64,000 bases of DNA from Phenylobacterium sp. (GTDB lineage: Bacteria > Pseudomonadota > Alphaproteobacteria > Caulobacterales > Caulobacteraceae). The stretch is from NCBI RefSeq assembly GCF_030681155.1, contig NZ_JAUXXE010000033.1:42842-106841 (forward strand). The letters are read 5' to 3'. The number at the start of each line of letters is the position of its first letter. Position 1 is the stretch's first letter. Below are positions 10,210-18,621 of this stretch, one piece after another. The translations under genes and the position numbers were made by a program. The notes below the pieces were generated by a model. It worked only from the letters and a program-made list of their open reading frames with translations, was not told the origin of the DNA and searched no databases.

Positions 10210-11538
10210 ATGATCGTCTTCGCCTCGGCCGTCGTGCTCCTGCTTCTGGTGCTCAACGGCCTGTTCGCCATGTCCGAATTGGCCGTGGTGTCCTCCCGAC
10301 GCGCGAAGCTGCAAAGCCGGGCCGAACGGGGCGACAAGGGCGCGGCAGCCGCGCTCCGACTGTCCGAAAACCCCACTCGCTTCCTGGCCGCGGTCCAGGT
10401 CGGCATCACCCTGATCGGCATTCTGTCGGGCGCCTACGGCCAGGCGACTATCGCCGGCGAACTCGACCTGATGCTCGAGACCATTCCGGCCCTGCACGAC
10501 TATTCGGAACTGATCTCCACGGCGGTGGTCGTCGTGATCATCACCTATCTCTCGCTGATCGTCGGCGAACTGGTGCCCAAGCGCTTCGCCATGGCCTTCC
10601 CGGAGACCATCGCCTCGCTGGTCGCCCGCCCCCTGACCGTGATGGCCAAGGCCATGGGCCCGTTCGTCACCTTGCTGACCGCGTCCACGGTCGGCGTCCT
10701 GCGCCTGCTCGGCATCCGCGACCAACGCGGCGAGAAGATCACCCAGGAAGAGGTCGAGAGCGCCCTGGCCGAAGGCGCCAGCGCCGGCCTGATCGAACCC
10801 CAGGAACAGGCGATGATCGGCGAGGTGCTGCGCCTCGGGGACCGCCAGGTCCGGGTCGCCATGACGCCGCGCCGCGACGTCTATTGGATCTCGCTCGCCG
10901 ACACGCCCGAGCAGCAGAAGGAAGACATCCGCGCCTGCCCCTATTCGCGGATTGTCGTCACCAGCGGGACGGACGTCGAAGAGCCGGTGGGCGTAATCCA
11001 CAAGAACGACGTGCTGGACGCCCTGCTCGACGGCACGCCGCTGGACATCGCCAAGATCATGGCGACGCCGCTCTATATCGTTGAATCCACCTCGCTGCTG
11101 CGCGCCTTCGACCTGCTGAAGCAGACGCCGTTGCACATGGCCCTGGTCGTCGACGAGTTCGGAGCCCTTGAAGGCGTCGTCACCCCGACCGACCTGCTGG
11201 AGATGATCGCAGGTGACTTTGACGAAGGCCACGACGCCGAGAACCCGACCACCATCCTGCGCCGTGAAGACGGCAGCTTCCTCGTGGACGGTCGGGCCGA
11301 TGTCGAGGACCTGGCCAAGGCGCTAAGCGCCGACTTCAGCGAGACCTCGCACTTCCACACTGTCGCTGGCCTGGTCCTGCACGAGGTCGGGCGCTTGCCT
11401 ACCGAGGGTGACGTATTCGAGATCGGCGGCTACCGCGTCGAGGTGATCGACATGGACGACCGCCGGATCGACAAGCTGCTGTTCAGCAAGCTGGCAGACC
11501 CCGACGAGCCTTCGCTGGCCGACATCCTGTCGTCCTAA
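10210..11538 (+). CDS. hemolysin/CorC-type CNNM membrane protein with CBS domains
   Basis: A 442-residue protein with a DUF21 (CNNM) transmembrane domain, starting FASAVVLLLLVLNGLFAMSE with further helices to about residue 150. A pair of CBS domains covers about residues 205-325, around MTPRRDVYWISL and VVDEFGALEGVVTPTDLLEMI. A C-terminal CorC_HlyC transporter-associated domain follows (SFLVDGRADVEDL through GYRVEVIDMDDRRIDKL). The family is linked to magnesium or cobalt efflux and sodium-dependent ion transport. It stands alone between a PEP-CTERM gene and a lipoprotein gene. The start at 10210 begins right at the first helix, as is usual; the ribosome site is weak. Confidence 0.88.
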   Translation: MIVFASAVVLLLLVLNGLFAMSELAVVSSRRAKLQSRAERGDKGAAAALRLSENPTRFLAAVQVGITLIGILSGAYGQATIAGELDLMLETIPALHDYSELISTAVVVVIITYLSLIVGELVPKRFAMAFPETIASLVARPLTVMAKAMGPFVTLLTASTVGVLRLLGIRDQRGEKITQEEVESALAEGASAGLIEPQEQAMIGEVLRLGDRQVRVAMTPRRDVYWISLADTPEQQKEDIRACPYSRIVVTSGTDVEEPVGVIHKNDVLDALLDGTPLDIAKIMATPLYIVESTSLLRAFDLLKQTPLHMALVVDEFGALEGVVTPTDLLEMIAGDFDEGHDAENPTTILRREDGSFLVDGRADVEDLAKALSADFSETSHFHTVAGLVLHEVGRLPTEGDVFEIGGYRVEVIDMDDRRIDKLLFSKLADPDEPSLADILSS

Positions 11539-11634
11539 GGCCGCTCCAAGGCCAAGCTCGGCAACAGTTCCTTCATGATGAACGGGTGAAGTCTGCCCCA
11601 TGACGGGGGGGCCTCTTTAGTTGGAGGGTCCGTC

Positions 11635-12534
11635 ATGGACTTCACGATCAGGCTGGGCCTCGCGGCCGCAGCCACCGCTATTCTATTGGCCGGCTGCGCG
11701 GCCACGCCGACGCCGCAACGGGGCGCCGCCCAGTCGGTCCGCGCCGATCGGCAGATCGAGGCCCAGGCCAGCGCCTTCGAGGCGTTCATGCGCAACGCCC
11801 GCGCCATCGACGACAAGTTCTCGGGGCCCGCCGCGGTCAATGAGGGCCTGCGGGTCGGCGCGGCCTATGATCCCAAGCAGATGGAGGCCGGCATGATCGC
11901 CTATGCCGCCGTCGCGGCCTTGCAGGATCCGAAATTCGTAGCCGGTGTCCGCAAGGCCGGGAAGGACGGGCAATTGGCCAAGCGGCTGGTCGCGCGGCCC
12001 GACCTGGCCACCACCCTGCCCGGCGCGGACTCCGGCGCCGCCCGCGCCAACGCCGCCCTCTATCGCCAGGGCGAGGCGCTGAACGCCAGCGGCCTGCGGG
12101 TGAAAAAGGTTTCCTACAGCGTCCAACACCAAGCTTGGTCCCAGGTCTTCGTGCCCGACGCCAAGGCGCGGCTGACCAGGGTCAAGCAGATCTCCAGCGC
12201 CGGCTATCGCCCGGTCGCTGGTGACGAAGCCCGGCTCTACGCGGCGGTTTCCGAAGGCGGTCGGCGCGGCGGGCCGGCAAGCCCCGTCGTCGCGCGCGGC
12301 CTGGCGGTGGCGGCGCTGACGGTGCTGGGCGACGGAGGCAAAGCCAGGAGCCTGCTGAACGAGCCCAAGAGCGGCATGTGCCTGCGGGTCGCCAAGCTGA
12401 ACCTCTATCAGTGCCTGGCCAGCGCCGGCCCCTATTATGAGGACATCTACTGCCTGGCCATGCACGGCATGATGGAGCCGAGCAGTTGCGCGACCAGGGC
12501 TTCCGGTGCGCCAATTCGCACCGCCCAGCGATAG
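11635..12534 (+). CDS. hypothetical lipoprotein
   Basis: A 299-residue protein not recognised as a known family. A lipoprotein signal peptide ends in LAGC (Cys at residue 21), and the mature part is largely helical, with Ala-rich stretches (MIAYAAVAALQDPKFVAGVRKAG). Four or five Cys lie in the last 50 residues (SGMCLRVAKLNLYQCLAS, IYCLAMHGM, SSCAT), which suggests disulfides in the periplasm. GGAGG sits 8 bases before the ATG. The neighbours (CNNM protein before, proline-rich membrane protein after, same strand) give no functional clue. Confidence 0.7.
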   Translation: MDFTIRLGLAAAATAILLAGCAATPTPQRGAAQSVRADRQIEAQASAFEAFMRNARAIDDKFSGPAAVNEGLRVGAAYDPKQMEAGMIAYAAVAALQDPKFVAGVRKAGKDGQLAKRLVARPDLATTLPGADSGAARANAALYRQGEALNASGLRVKKVSYSVQHQAWSQVFVPDAKARLTRVKQISSAGYRPVAGDEARLYAAVSEGGRRGGPASPVVARGLAVAALTVLGDGGKARSLLNEPKSGMCLRVAKLNLYQCLASAGPYYEDIYCLAMHGMMEPSSCATRASGAPIRTAQR

Positions 12535-12606
12535 TCGGCGCCTAACAACCGTCGAAGTCTGGACTAAAGTCGCGCGGCGCCAACCGACCGGCGCTGGAGA
12601 TCACCG

Positions 12607-13557
12607 ATGCAGCCGCCCGATTGGGACAATAATCCGTTCACGCGCTCAAGCCCCTGGGGACGTTTGCCGTCCCAGGGGCGGATGCGGATTGGCCCGCTGC
12701 CCAAGTCCACCGAAGGCGCGGAGCCGCAACCGGCGCCCGAGCCGCCCCCTGAGCCGCCGAAGCCGCCGTCCAAATCGTTCTCCACCGCACCGACGCGGCC
12801 GACCGGTATCCTCAGTGGCGGATCGCTGACGCCGCAGGGCGCGGCGCCGAGGCCCCTGGCCACCCGGCCGATGCCGGGCGCGCGCCCGCTGACGCCGTTG
12901 GCGACGCGTCCGATGCAGGGCGCGCCCGCTCCGCGCCCGGCGGGGCCGACGGCCACCCCTACGCCCGCCATGGCGCCCGCACCCCTCACGGCGCGCCCCG
13001 CTGCGCCGGCTCCAGCTCCAGCGCCCGCGCCTGCTCCTGTAGCCACACCCGAGCCTGAGCTTGCGCCCATCCGGGTCGCCGCCAGAGGCCCCGCCAAGAC
13101 CTCGCGCACGCCGATGATCGTCGGCTTCGGTGTGGGTCTCGCCGCCCTGGCCGGCCTGGCGGCTTTCTTCATGCTGACCAGCAAGGATGCGCCGGCCCCC
13201 GTCGCAGCGGCTCCGCCGCCGACCGTCGCGCCCGTCGTGTCCGAGCCGCTGCCGGCAGCCGTCGAGGCGCCGGTCCAGGCTGCGGCGGAACCCCCGCCCT
13301 TGCCGCGCGCCGCGCCGCCCGAAAAGGTGGTTGCGTCTGTCGCCCCCGCCCCTCGTCGCGAGGCGCCCAAGCCCGTAGCCAAACCGGCCGCGGTCACTAC
13401 ACCGCGACTGGACGTTCCGGCGCCGACGCCCGCGCCATCGCCCGCACCGGTCCAAGCCACGGCGGCGCCGCCCCCGAGCACCACCGAGCCGTCTTTCACC
13501 CCTCGTCCCGCCATGCCGACCGATCCCGACGCGCCAATCGCCCTTCACCCGAACTAA
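12607..13557 (+). CDS. proline-rich single-pass membrane protein, unknown function
   Basis: A 316-residue protein with a cytoplasmic N-terminus rich in Pro and Ala (residues 1-170, including runs of alternating Ala-Pro). One transmembrane helix at about residues 175-192 (MIVGFGVGLAALAGLAAFF) is followed by a second Pro/Ala-rich extracytoplasmic region. No catalytic domain is visible. The topology resembles TonB-like or polar scaffold proteins, but the TonB C-terminal domain is absent. GGAG lies 10 bases before the ATG. The low-complexity composition means similarity searches would be uninformative outside the helix. Confidence 0.65.
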   Translation: MQPPDWDNNPFTRSSPWGRLPSQGRMRIGPLPKSTEGAEPQPAPEPPPEPPKPPSKSFSTAPTRPTGILSGGSLTPQGAAPRPLATRPMPGARPLTPLATRPMQGAPAPRPAGPTATPTPAMAPAPLTARPAAPAPAPAPAPAPVATPEPELAPIRVAARGPAKTSRTPMIVGFGVGLAALAGLAAFFMLTSKDAPAPVAAAPPPTVAPVVSEPLPAAVEAPVQAAAEPPPLPRAAPPEKVVASVAPAPRREAPKPVAKPAAVTTPRLDVPAPTPAPSPAPVQATAAPPPSTTEPSFTPRPAMPTDPDAPIALHPN

Positions 13558-13599
13558 GGTCGCCCCTACAAAGGTCCTGGCGAGAGCTGGGAGGCGCGC

Positions 13600-14670
13600 A
13601 TGAAGTCCTTGTCCTTGGACGAGATCGAACCGTTGTTGACGGGCCAGGTCGATGTGCGCCGGCGAAAGGACTCGCTACAGCCGCTGCGGTTGCCAGTCGC
13701 CGAGCTTGGCTTCTACGATCCGTTCAACCGTTGGGTCGGGTCCTGCGCCGCGGCCTGCCGCGTGCGGCTGTCGACCACCTCGCGCAGCCTTCGGCTGACC
13801 GCCACCCAGCGACTACTGGCGCAGCCGGCGGGCGATGAACAACGCGGCGCGTATGACCTCTATGTCGACGGGCGGCTGTTCGGCCGCTCGCATGGGACCG
13901 GCGTCGCGGTGATCAATCTGGAGAGCGGCACGCTGGAGGGCGACGAGGCCTTCGCGATCGACTTCCAGGATCTGCCGGCCGGCGAAAAGGTCGTCGAACT
14001 CTGGCTGCCGCAATCAGCGACGGTATCGATCACCGGCCTGGAGCTGGACGACGGCGCGAGCGCGACATCGGCCGCCGATCCGCGCCCGCGCATCCTCTTC
14101 CACGGCAGTTCGATCACCCACTGCATGGAGGCCGAAGGCGCCAGCAACGGCTGGCCGGCGGTCGCCGCCCGCTTGGCCGGCTTTGATCATCTCAATCTTG
14201 GCTGGGCCGGCTCATGCCTGCTCTCGGGCCAAGCCGCCCGCATCATCCGCGACACCCGGGCGGACGCCATCGTGCTGAAGCTGGGGATCAATGTGTTCGA
14301 TGGCGGGCAACTGCGGGAACGGACCTTCCCGGATTCGGCTCACGCGATGATCTCGATCATCCGAGAGCGGCACAAGACGACGCCGCTGGTCGTGGCCTCG
14401 CCGATCTACTCCCCGGGCCGGGAGGATGAAGGCTCGCTAGGCGGTCCCTCGCTGGTGCGGATGCGGCAGTTGTTGCAGGACGTGGTCGCCGCACGGGTGG
14501 CGGCCGGCGACGCCGCGATCCGATACCTGGACGGACTGTCGCTGTTCGGGGCGGCCGACGCGCATATGCTGCCCGACGACCTGCACCCGAACACCGAAGG
14601 CTATCGGCTGATGGGCGAGCGCTTCAACGCCCTGATGCTATCAGGCGATCAGCCCCTGATCAGGGCTTAG
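13600..14670 (+). CDS. SGNH/GDSL hydrolase with N-terminal beta-sandwich domain
   Basis: A 356-residue protein. The N-terminal half (to about residue 155) looks like the jelly-roll domain seen in SsfX3-like GDSL enzymes. The C-terminal half is an SGNH fold: block I ILFHGSSITHC contains the nucleophile Ser, block III has KLGINVFDGG, and block V DDLHPNTEGY supplies Asp and His. No signal peptide is seen, so a cytoplasmic esterase or acyltransferase is likely. A GGGAGG sits 7 bases before the ATG. The stop overlaps the 3' end of a small convergent gene. Confidence 0.8.
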   Translation: MKSLSLDEIEPLLTGQVDVRRRKDSLQPLRLPVAELGFYDPFNRWVGSCAAACRVRLSTTSRSLRLTATQRLLAQPAGDEQRGAYDLYVDGRLFGRSHGTGVAVINLESGTLEGDEAFAIDFQDLPAGEKVVELWLPQSATVSITGLELDDGASATSAADPRPRILFHGSSITHCMEAEGASNGWPAVAARLAGFDHLNLGWAGSCLLSGQAARIIRDTRADAIVLKLGINVFDGGQLRERTFPDSAHAMISIIRERHKTTPLVVASPIYSPGREDEGSLGGPSLVRMRQLLQDVVAARVAAGDAAIRYLDGLSLFGAADAHMLPDDLHPNTEGYRLMGERFNALMLSGDQPLIRA

Positions 14671-14836
14671 CGCCCGACCAGGGCTTGGACTTCGCGGCCG
14701 ACCGCGCAGAGGCGGCCTTCTCGCTGCGGTGGATGCCGCCTCTGTTGTTCAGGTTCGCATTGGCGAAGCCACCGGGACGGTGACGAAGAGCGGACATGGG
14801 GGCGGCGGCAGGCTTCTCGACTGTTTTTTCGTTCAT
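14660..14836 (-). CDS. small basic protein, 58 residues, unknown
   Basis: An ATG at 14836 with AAGGTG 6 to 7 bases upstream opens a 58-codon frame beginning MNEKTVEKPAAAPMS and ending KPWSGAKP. It is rich in Lys, Arg, Asn and Gly (RPGGFANANLNNRGG), strongly basic and probably disordered, suggesting an RNA- or DNA-associated role, which is inference only. It ends tail to tail with the SGNH hydrolase gene, overlapping 11 bases. A palindrome around the two stops (AGCCCCTGATCAGGGCT at 14651-14667) may act as a shared 3' hairpin. No family is recognised. Confidence 0.55.
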   Translation of the reverse strand: MNEKTVEKPAAAPMSALRHRPGGFANANLNNRGGIHRSEKAASARSAAKSKPWSGAKP

Positions 14837-14914
14837 TTCGGCACCTTAGCACAGTTCCGGCGAAACTCAGCGCGAGGGGCGCAGATGCCCTCGCGCCGAG
14901 TCGCAGTCCCGCCC

Positions 14915-15562
14915 CTAGGCGAGGGCGACCAGGGTCCGGCGACGGGTGACCCGGATGGCGCCTCCGGTCACGCCAAAGCCGACGATCATCATCGCCCAGG
15001 CCGCCGGTTCCGGAACCGCCGAGACGCCGCCGAGCGAGAAACTCGCCGAACGGCCGTCATAGAACTGGCTAGGCTGGAAGAAATTCCCCTGATGATAGAG
15101 CTTGCCGCCCGGGTCGGCGTAGGCGGGAATTCCAAGACCGTTCGGGTTGTAGAAGCTGATGTCGTAGCTGCCGGCGTCGAGGGCCAAGGCGCCGATGTCG
15201 AAGGTCACCAGCTTGATGAAATCGGTCTGGGTGTCGGTCAGCAAATAATTGGCCGCGCTAATGGTGAAGTCGGCGATCGCGGTCCCCGGCAAAGCCCCAT
15301 TCAGATTGAAGAACCCGACATTGGTCGAGCCTCCCGGCGAGAAGCGGGTGTCGATGGCGAAGGTCACCGAATTGATGGTGGAATCCGCGGCCAGTTCGAA
15401 GGTGTCGTAAATCCGGAACGGCAGCAACGCGTTGCAACTGCTGCAATAGCTGGCCTGGACGGGCACAGCCGTCAGGTCGGGAATGGATTGAAAGAGCGTC
15501 GCGGCGTTGGCCGACGATGCGGTGGCCAACGCCAAGGCGGCGGCGGCGAGTATCGACTTCAT
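14915..15562 (-). CDS. PEPxxWA-CTERM secreted protein
   Basis: A 215-residue protein with a signal peptide (MKSILAAAALALATASSANA), a beta-rich mature region (FELAADSTINSVTFAIDTRFS, FNLNGALPGTAI) and a C-terminal PEPAAWAMMIVGFG helix followed by TRRR. This is the second of three PEPxxWA-CTERM proteins in the window. It has two close Cys (CSSC) near residue 40. The fold of the middle region resembles other short PEP-CTERM proteins with no known activity. It is exported and processed by an exosortase-like enzyme not encoded here. Confidence 0.8.
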   Translation of the reverse strand: MKSILAAAALALATASSANAATLFQSIPDLTAVPVQASYCSSCNALLPFRIYDTFELAADSTINSVTFAIDTRFSPGGSTNVGFFNLNGALPGTAIADFTISAANYLLTDTQTDFIKLVTFDIGALALDAGSYDISFYNPNGLGIPAYADPGGKLYHQGNFFQPSQFYDGRSASFSLGGVSAVPEPAAWAMMIVGFGVTGGAIRVTRRRTLVALA

Positions 15563-15686
15563 TGTGAGACCCCGATGAAACCGGCCGGCAAATCACTGGC
15601 CGTTGGGGTTACGGGCGCGCGGAAGGAGCGGACGCAAAGTCCGCCCACGCGCCCCTAGTTTCACCCGGCGCGCGAAGAAACCGCCC

Positions 15687-17081
15687 TCAAACGCCAAACA
15701 ATTCCTTCAGATAGGGGTTCAGCAGGCGTCCATCGGGGTCGAGGCGCCGACGGACCTCCAGGAAGTCGTTCCAGTTGGGATAGAGCAGCGCCAGTTCGCG
15801 CGCCTTCAGGCTGTGCAGCTTCCCCCAATGCGGGCGGCCGCCATACTTCAGGAAAATCGGCTGGATGAGTTCGAACAGGAAGTCGTAGTCATCCTTGTAG
15901 TGGCAATGGACGGCGACCGACCCGCGCGGACCGCCCTGGAACGGTGAAAGCCAGACATCGTCGGCGGCGATGCGCCGAATCTCGATCGGGAAGAATACGT
16001 CGGGGCGCTTGGCCTCGATGGTCGCCACGACCTCCTTCAGCGCGGTCAGGTGATTCTCGAGCGGGAGGTGATATTCCATCTCGTTGAAGCGCACGGGACG
16101 CTCGGTCGAGAGCAGTTTCCAGCCCTGGTCGATGGCCTCCTCCGGCTCGGCCGAACCCAGCAGCGCCTGGGCGGCGGACTTGCGCAGCGGCGCGGAGAAC
16201 CTGGTCAGGTTTCGCAGTTGCTTCAACACCTCCAGGAAGGCGCTGTCGGTGTCGGGACCCCGCGGCTTGGCCGGGGCGTCGGTCTCGTCATGCGAGATGT
16301 TGGCGGCCAGGCCGGTGAACGGCACGGCGTAGAATTCGAAATTCCGGTGCTTGGCCCAGCGCTCCTCGGCCTTCGCCAGGGTCTCCTCGAAGGGTTCGAC
16401 CCAGACTCGGCGATGCAGGTTGCGGTTGGCGATGGTCTTCAGGCGCGCCTGGGTGATGACGCCGAGCGCGCCGAGCGAAACCCGCGCGGCCTGGAAGATG
16501 TCGGGGTTCTGGCTCGCATCGCACTCGATGACCTCGCCAGAGACAGTGGCCAGCCGCAGGGCGGTGACGTCGCCGTGGATCGCCTGGATCGTCGCGCCCG
16601 TCCCATGGGTGGCGGTGCCCAGGCAGCCGCCCAGCGACTGCTTGTTGATGTCGGGTAGATTGGCCATGGCGCGGCCGCGCTCAGCCAGGGCCGGGCCAAG
16701 AACGCCCAGCCGAGTTCCAGCCCAGACCACCGCCTCGTCACCCTGCCAGTCGGACACCCCGGCGACATTGTCCAAGGTCATCAAGGTGCCGTTGGTGGGC
16801 ACCAGGGCGGTGAAGGAATGACCCGCGCCGGCGACCCGGACCGGGGCCTTGGAGGTCTGCAACACGCCAGCCACGCCAGCCTCGTCGCGCGGCGCGCTGC
16901 GCACGGCGGGATAGGCGTAGGCGATGCCCGACCAGTTGCGCCACAACAGATGGTTCTGGCCATCGACGCTGGGCGGCGCCGGTGGCTCAGGCTTGTCTCG
17001 GCTGGCGAGATAGACCCCGCCGCCCGCCGCGGCGATGACGCCGGCGCCACCGGCGACCAGAGCTGTCCGACGCGAGATCAT
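15687..17081 (-). CDS. FAD-linked lactone oxidase/dehydrogenase (D-arabinono-1,4-lactone oxidase family), Tat-exported
   Basis: A 464-residue VAO-fold flavoprotein. The N-terminus is a Tat-type signal (MISRRTALVAGG followed by a hydrophobic stretch). The FAD domain contains VAGAGHSFT; the His in GHS is the position that binds FAD covalently in ALO/GULO enzymes. The C-terminal ALO domain has HWGKLHS near the end. It likely oxidises an aldonolactone or polyol in the periplasm. Its start overlaps the stop of the cytochrome c gene by 4 bases (ATGA), so electrons probably pass to that cytochrome rather than to oxygen. The true substrate is unknown. Confidence 0.8.
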   Translation of the reverse strand: MISRRTALVAGGAGVIAAAGGGVYLASRDKPEPPAPPSVDGQNHLLWRNWSGIAYAYPAVRSAPRDEAGVAGVLQTSKAPVRVAGAGHSFTALVPTNGTLMTLDNVAGVSDWQGDEAVVWAGTRLGVLGPALAERGRAMANLPDINKQSLGGCLGTATHGTGATIQAIHGDVTALRLATVSGEVIECDASQNPDIFQAARVSLGALGVITQARLKTIANRNLHRRVWVEPFEETLAKAEERWAKHRNFEFYAVPFTGLAANISHDETDAPAKPRGPDTDSAFLEVLKQLRNLTRFSAPLRKSAAQALLGSAEPEEAIDQGWKLLSTERPVRFNEMEYHLPLENHLTALKEVVATIEAKRPDVFFPIEIRRIAADDVWLSPFQGGPRGSVAVHCHYKDDYDFLFELIQPIFLKYGGRPHWGKLHSLKARELALLYPNWNDFLEVRRRLDPDGRLLNPYLKELFGV

Positions 17082-17425
17082 TGCTGCCCCTCCTTGCCGG
17101 CCATGAAGCGGGTCAGGGCCTTGAAATCATCGGGGGTGCAGGACGCGCATTGACCCATGGCGGGCATGGCCTTGTAGCCCTGGACCACGTGATCGAGCAG
17201 CACCGCCTCGCCTTGTTTCCAACGCGGAGCCCAGGCCTTGGCGTCATGCACCAGCGGGGCGCCGGAATCGGCGACGACATGGCAGGCCTTGCAGGAACCG
17301 GCATAGAGTTCGGCCAGGCGCGGATCGGCGGGCGCGAGACTGGCCGGATCGGCCGGCGGCCCCGCCTGCGGCGCGCAGGCGGCAAGGATCAGGCTGGCTA
17401 CGGCCAGCGAGACAAAGTGTTTCAA
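17078..17425 (-). CDS. cytochrome c5-like lipoprotein
   Basis: A 115-residue protein. A TTG at 17425 preceded by GGGGGAGGA gives a lipoprotein signal peptide ending LAAC. The mature part has one haem c site CKACH, an axial-ligand region MPAMG, and a second Cys pair CASC, a pattern typical of cytochrome c5/c555. The open frame extends upstream but without a signal peptide in the right place. It should be membrane-anchored in the periplasm. It is translationally coupled to the flavoprotein gene downstream, so it is the probable electron acceptor of that enzyme. Confidence 0.8.
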   Translation of the reverse strand: MKHFVSLAVASLILAACAPQAGPPADPASLAPADPRLAELYAGSCKACHVVADSGAPLVHDAKAWAPRWKQGEAVLLDHVVQGYKAMPAMGQCASCTPDDFKALTRFMAGKEGQQ

Positions 17426-17456
17426 GCGTCCTCCCCCAAGGCGGCTTCGTCGTCTT

Positions 17457-17771
17457 TTATATGCGTAGCGCCGCCCGATAATCTGGATGCACCAGGTCGT
17501 GATACTCCGGGTGGCGGGTGATGAACCCGGCCACAAACGGGCAGGTCGGGATCACCTTCTCTCCCCGCTCACGCGCGAACGCCATGGCGGCCCGGACCAG
17601 CTTGCCGCCGACGCCCTTGCCCTCAAAGGCAGTGGGGACCTCGGTGTGCGGGAACAGAATGCCGGTCTTCAGCAACCGGTACTCCGCATAGGCGACGTCG
17701 TCGCCCACCCGCACCTCAAAGCGCCCGTCGGCCTCGTTGTTCACGACCTCAAGGTCATCCGTCCCGGCCAT
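17457..17771 (-). CDS. small GNAT-family N-acetyltransferase (NATD1/YjdJ type)
   Basis: A 104-residue protein with the compact GNAT fold of the NATD1 class: the acetyl-CoA loop is EGKGVGGKLV, followed by the IPTCPFVAGFITRHPEY block diagnostic of this subfamily. The substrate is unknown. The ATG at 17771 has AGGAG 10 bases upstream. It lies 31 bases upstream of the cytochrome c start on the same strand, possibly the first gene of that transcription unit. Confidence 0.88.
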   Translation of the reverse strand: MAGTDDLEVVNNEADGRFEVRVGDDVAYAEYRLLKTGILFPHTEVPTAFEGKGVGGKLVRAAMAFARERGEKVIPTCPFVAGFITRHPEYHDLVHPDYRAALRI

Positions 17772-17830
17772 GCCGAAGCTCCTTTTTCACTGAGGCTCAG
17801 GACATCACGCGGGACGGCGAAGCGCAAACC

Positions 17831-18607
17831 TCATCCCAGCCGCCCGATCGCCTCGACCACGGCCGGCGTCTTCTCGACGATGACCATGTGACCGGCCTCG
17901 GGAATTGAAACCAGTTCAGAGCCGGCGATCCCCTTCTTGAAGCCGTGCGCGTAGAAGGGCGGCACGAGCCGGTCGCTGTCGCCCCAGACGATCACGGTCT
18001 TGGCCTTGACCCGGTAGAGCCGGTCGACCAGTCCGCGCTCCGGGATCGGGAACAGGATGCGGCCGGCCATGCCGAGCTGTCGGGCGTTATTGACGAGGTA
18101 CGTCTGCAGGAAGTTCGGGTCCTCGACATTGCGGCCCGCCGTCATCATCGCCGCGCCGGCCACCGCGTCGTGGAACAGGATTTGCGGCATTTCGAACGGC
18201 AGCAGTGAGAAGATGTCGGCGATCGGATGATCGTCGTCCCAAAGGCCGGCCGGGCAAATCAGCGCCAGCCGTGAGACGTCGTTCGGGGCCACGGCCGCCA
18301 TCTCGGCGGCTATCATGCCGCCCATCGAGTGACCGACAAGGATCGGATCCTTCAAGCCCAGCGCCTCGATCACGTCCCAGGTGTGGAGGGTGAAATCCAG
18401 CATGTCGCGGATGGTCGGCGCTTCCTCGCTGTCCCCATAGCCTGGGATCAGCGGCGCGTAGACATGATGGTTTGCGGCCAGGGCGGCGAGGAACGGATCC
18501 TCCGCCGTGACGCCCCCAGCGCCGTGCAGATAGACTAGGTCGGGACCGGTCCCGCCTTCGAAGTAGCGGACCGGGACGTGACGGGTCTGGACGGTTTTCA
18601 GTTCCAT
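17831..18607 (-). CDS. alpha/beta hydrolase
   Basis: A 258-residue enzyme of the alpha/beta hydrolase fold: oxyanion-hole HGAGG, nucleophile elbow GHSMGG, acid in VIWGDSDRLVPP and a catalytic His in PEAGHMVIVEK. The ATG at 18607 has a very strong AGGGGAGGGGG before it; the frame extends further upstream only as an overlap with the LLM oxidoreductase. It lies 14 bases after that gene, so they form an operon. A lactone, ester or C-C bond hydrolase acting on the oxygenase product is the natural guess. Confidence 0.85.
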   Translation of the reverse strand: MELKTVQTRHVPVRYFEGGTGPDLVYLHGAGGVTAEDPFLAALAANHHVYAPLIPGYGDSEEAPTIRDMLDFTLHTWDVIEALGLKDPILVGHSMGGMIAAEMAAVAPNDVSRLALICPAGLWDDDHPIADIFSLLPFEMPQILFHDAVAGAAMMTAGRNVEDPNFLQTYLVNNARQLGMAGRILFPIPERGLVDRLYRVKAKTVIVWGDSDRLVPPFYAHGFKKGIAGSELVSIPEAGHMVIVEKTPAVVEAIGRLG

Positions 18608-18621
18608 GTTTCCCCCTCCCC

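Noticed and set aside
11577..11620. Terminator after the CNNM gene
   Set aside because: The CCCC/GGGG pairing around 11597-11611 is short and the following T run is too weak to call.
12961..13060. CRISPR-like or tandem repeat in the proline-rich gene
   Set aside because: The apparent repeats are Ala-Pro codons in low-complexity coding sequence, without regular spacers.
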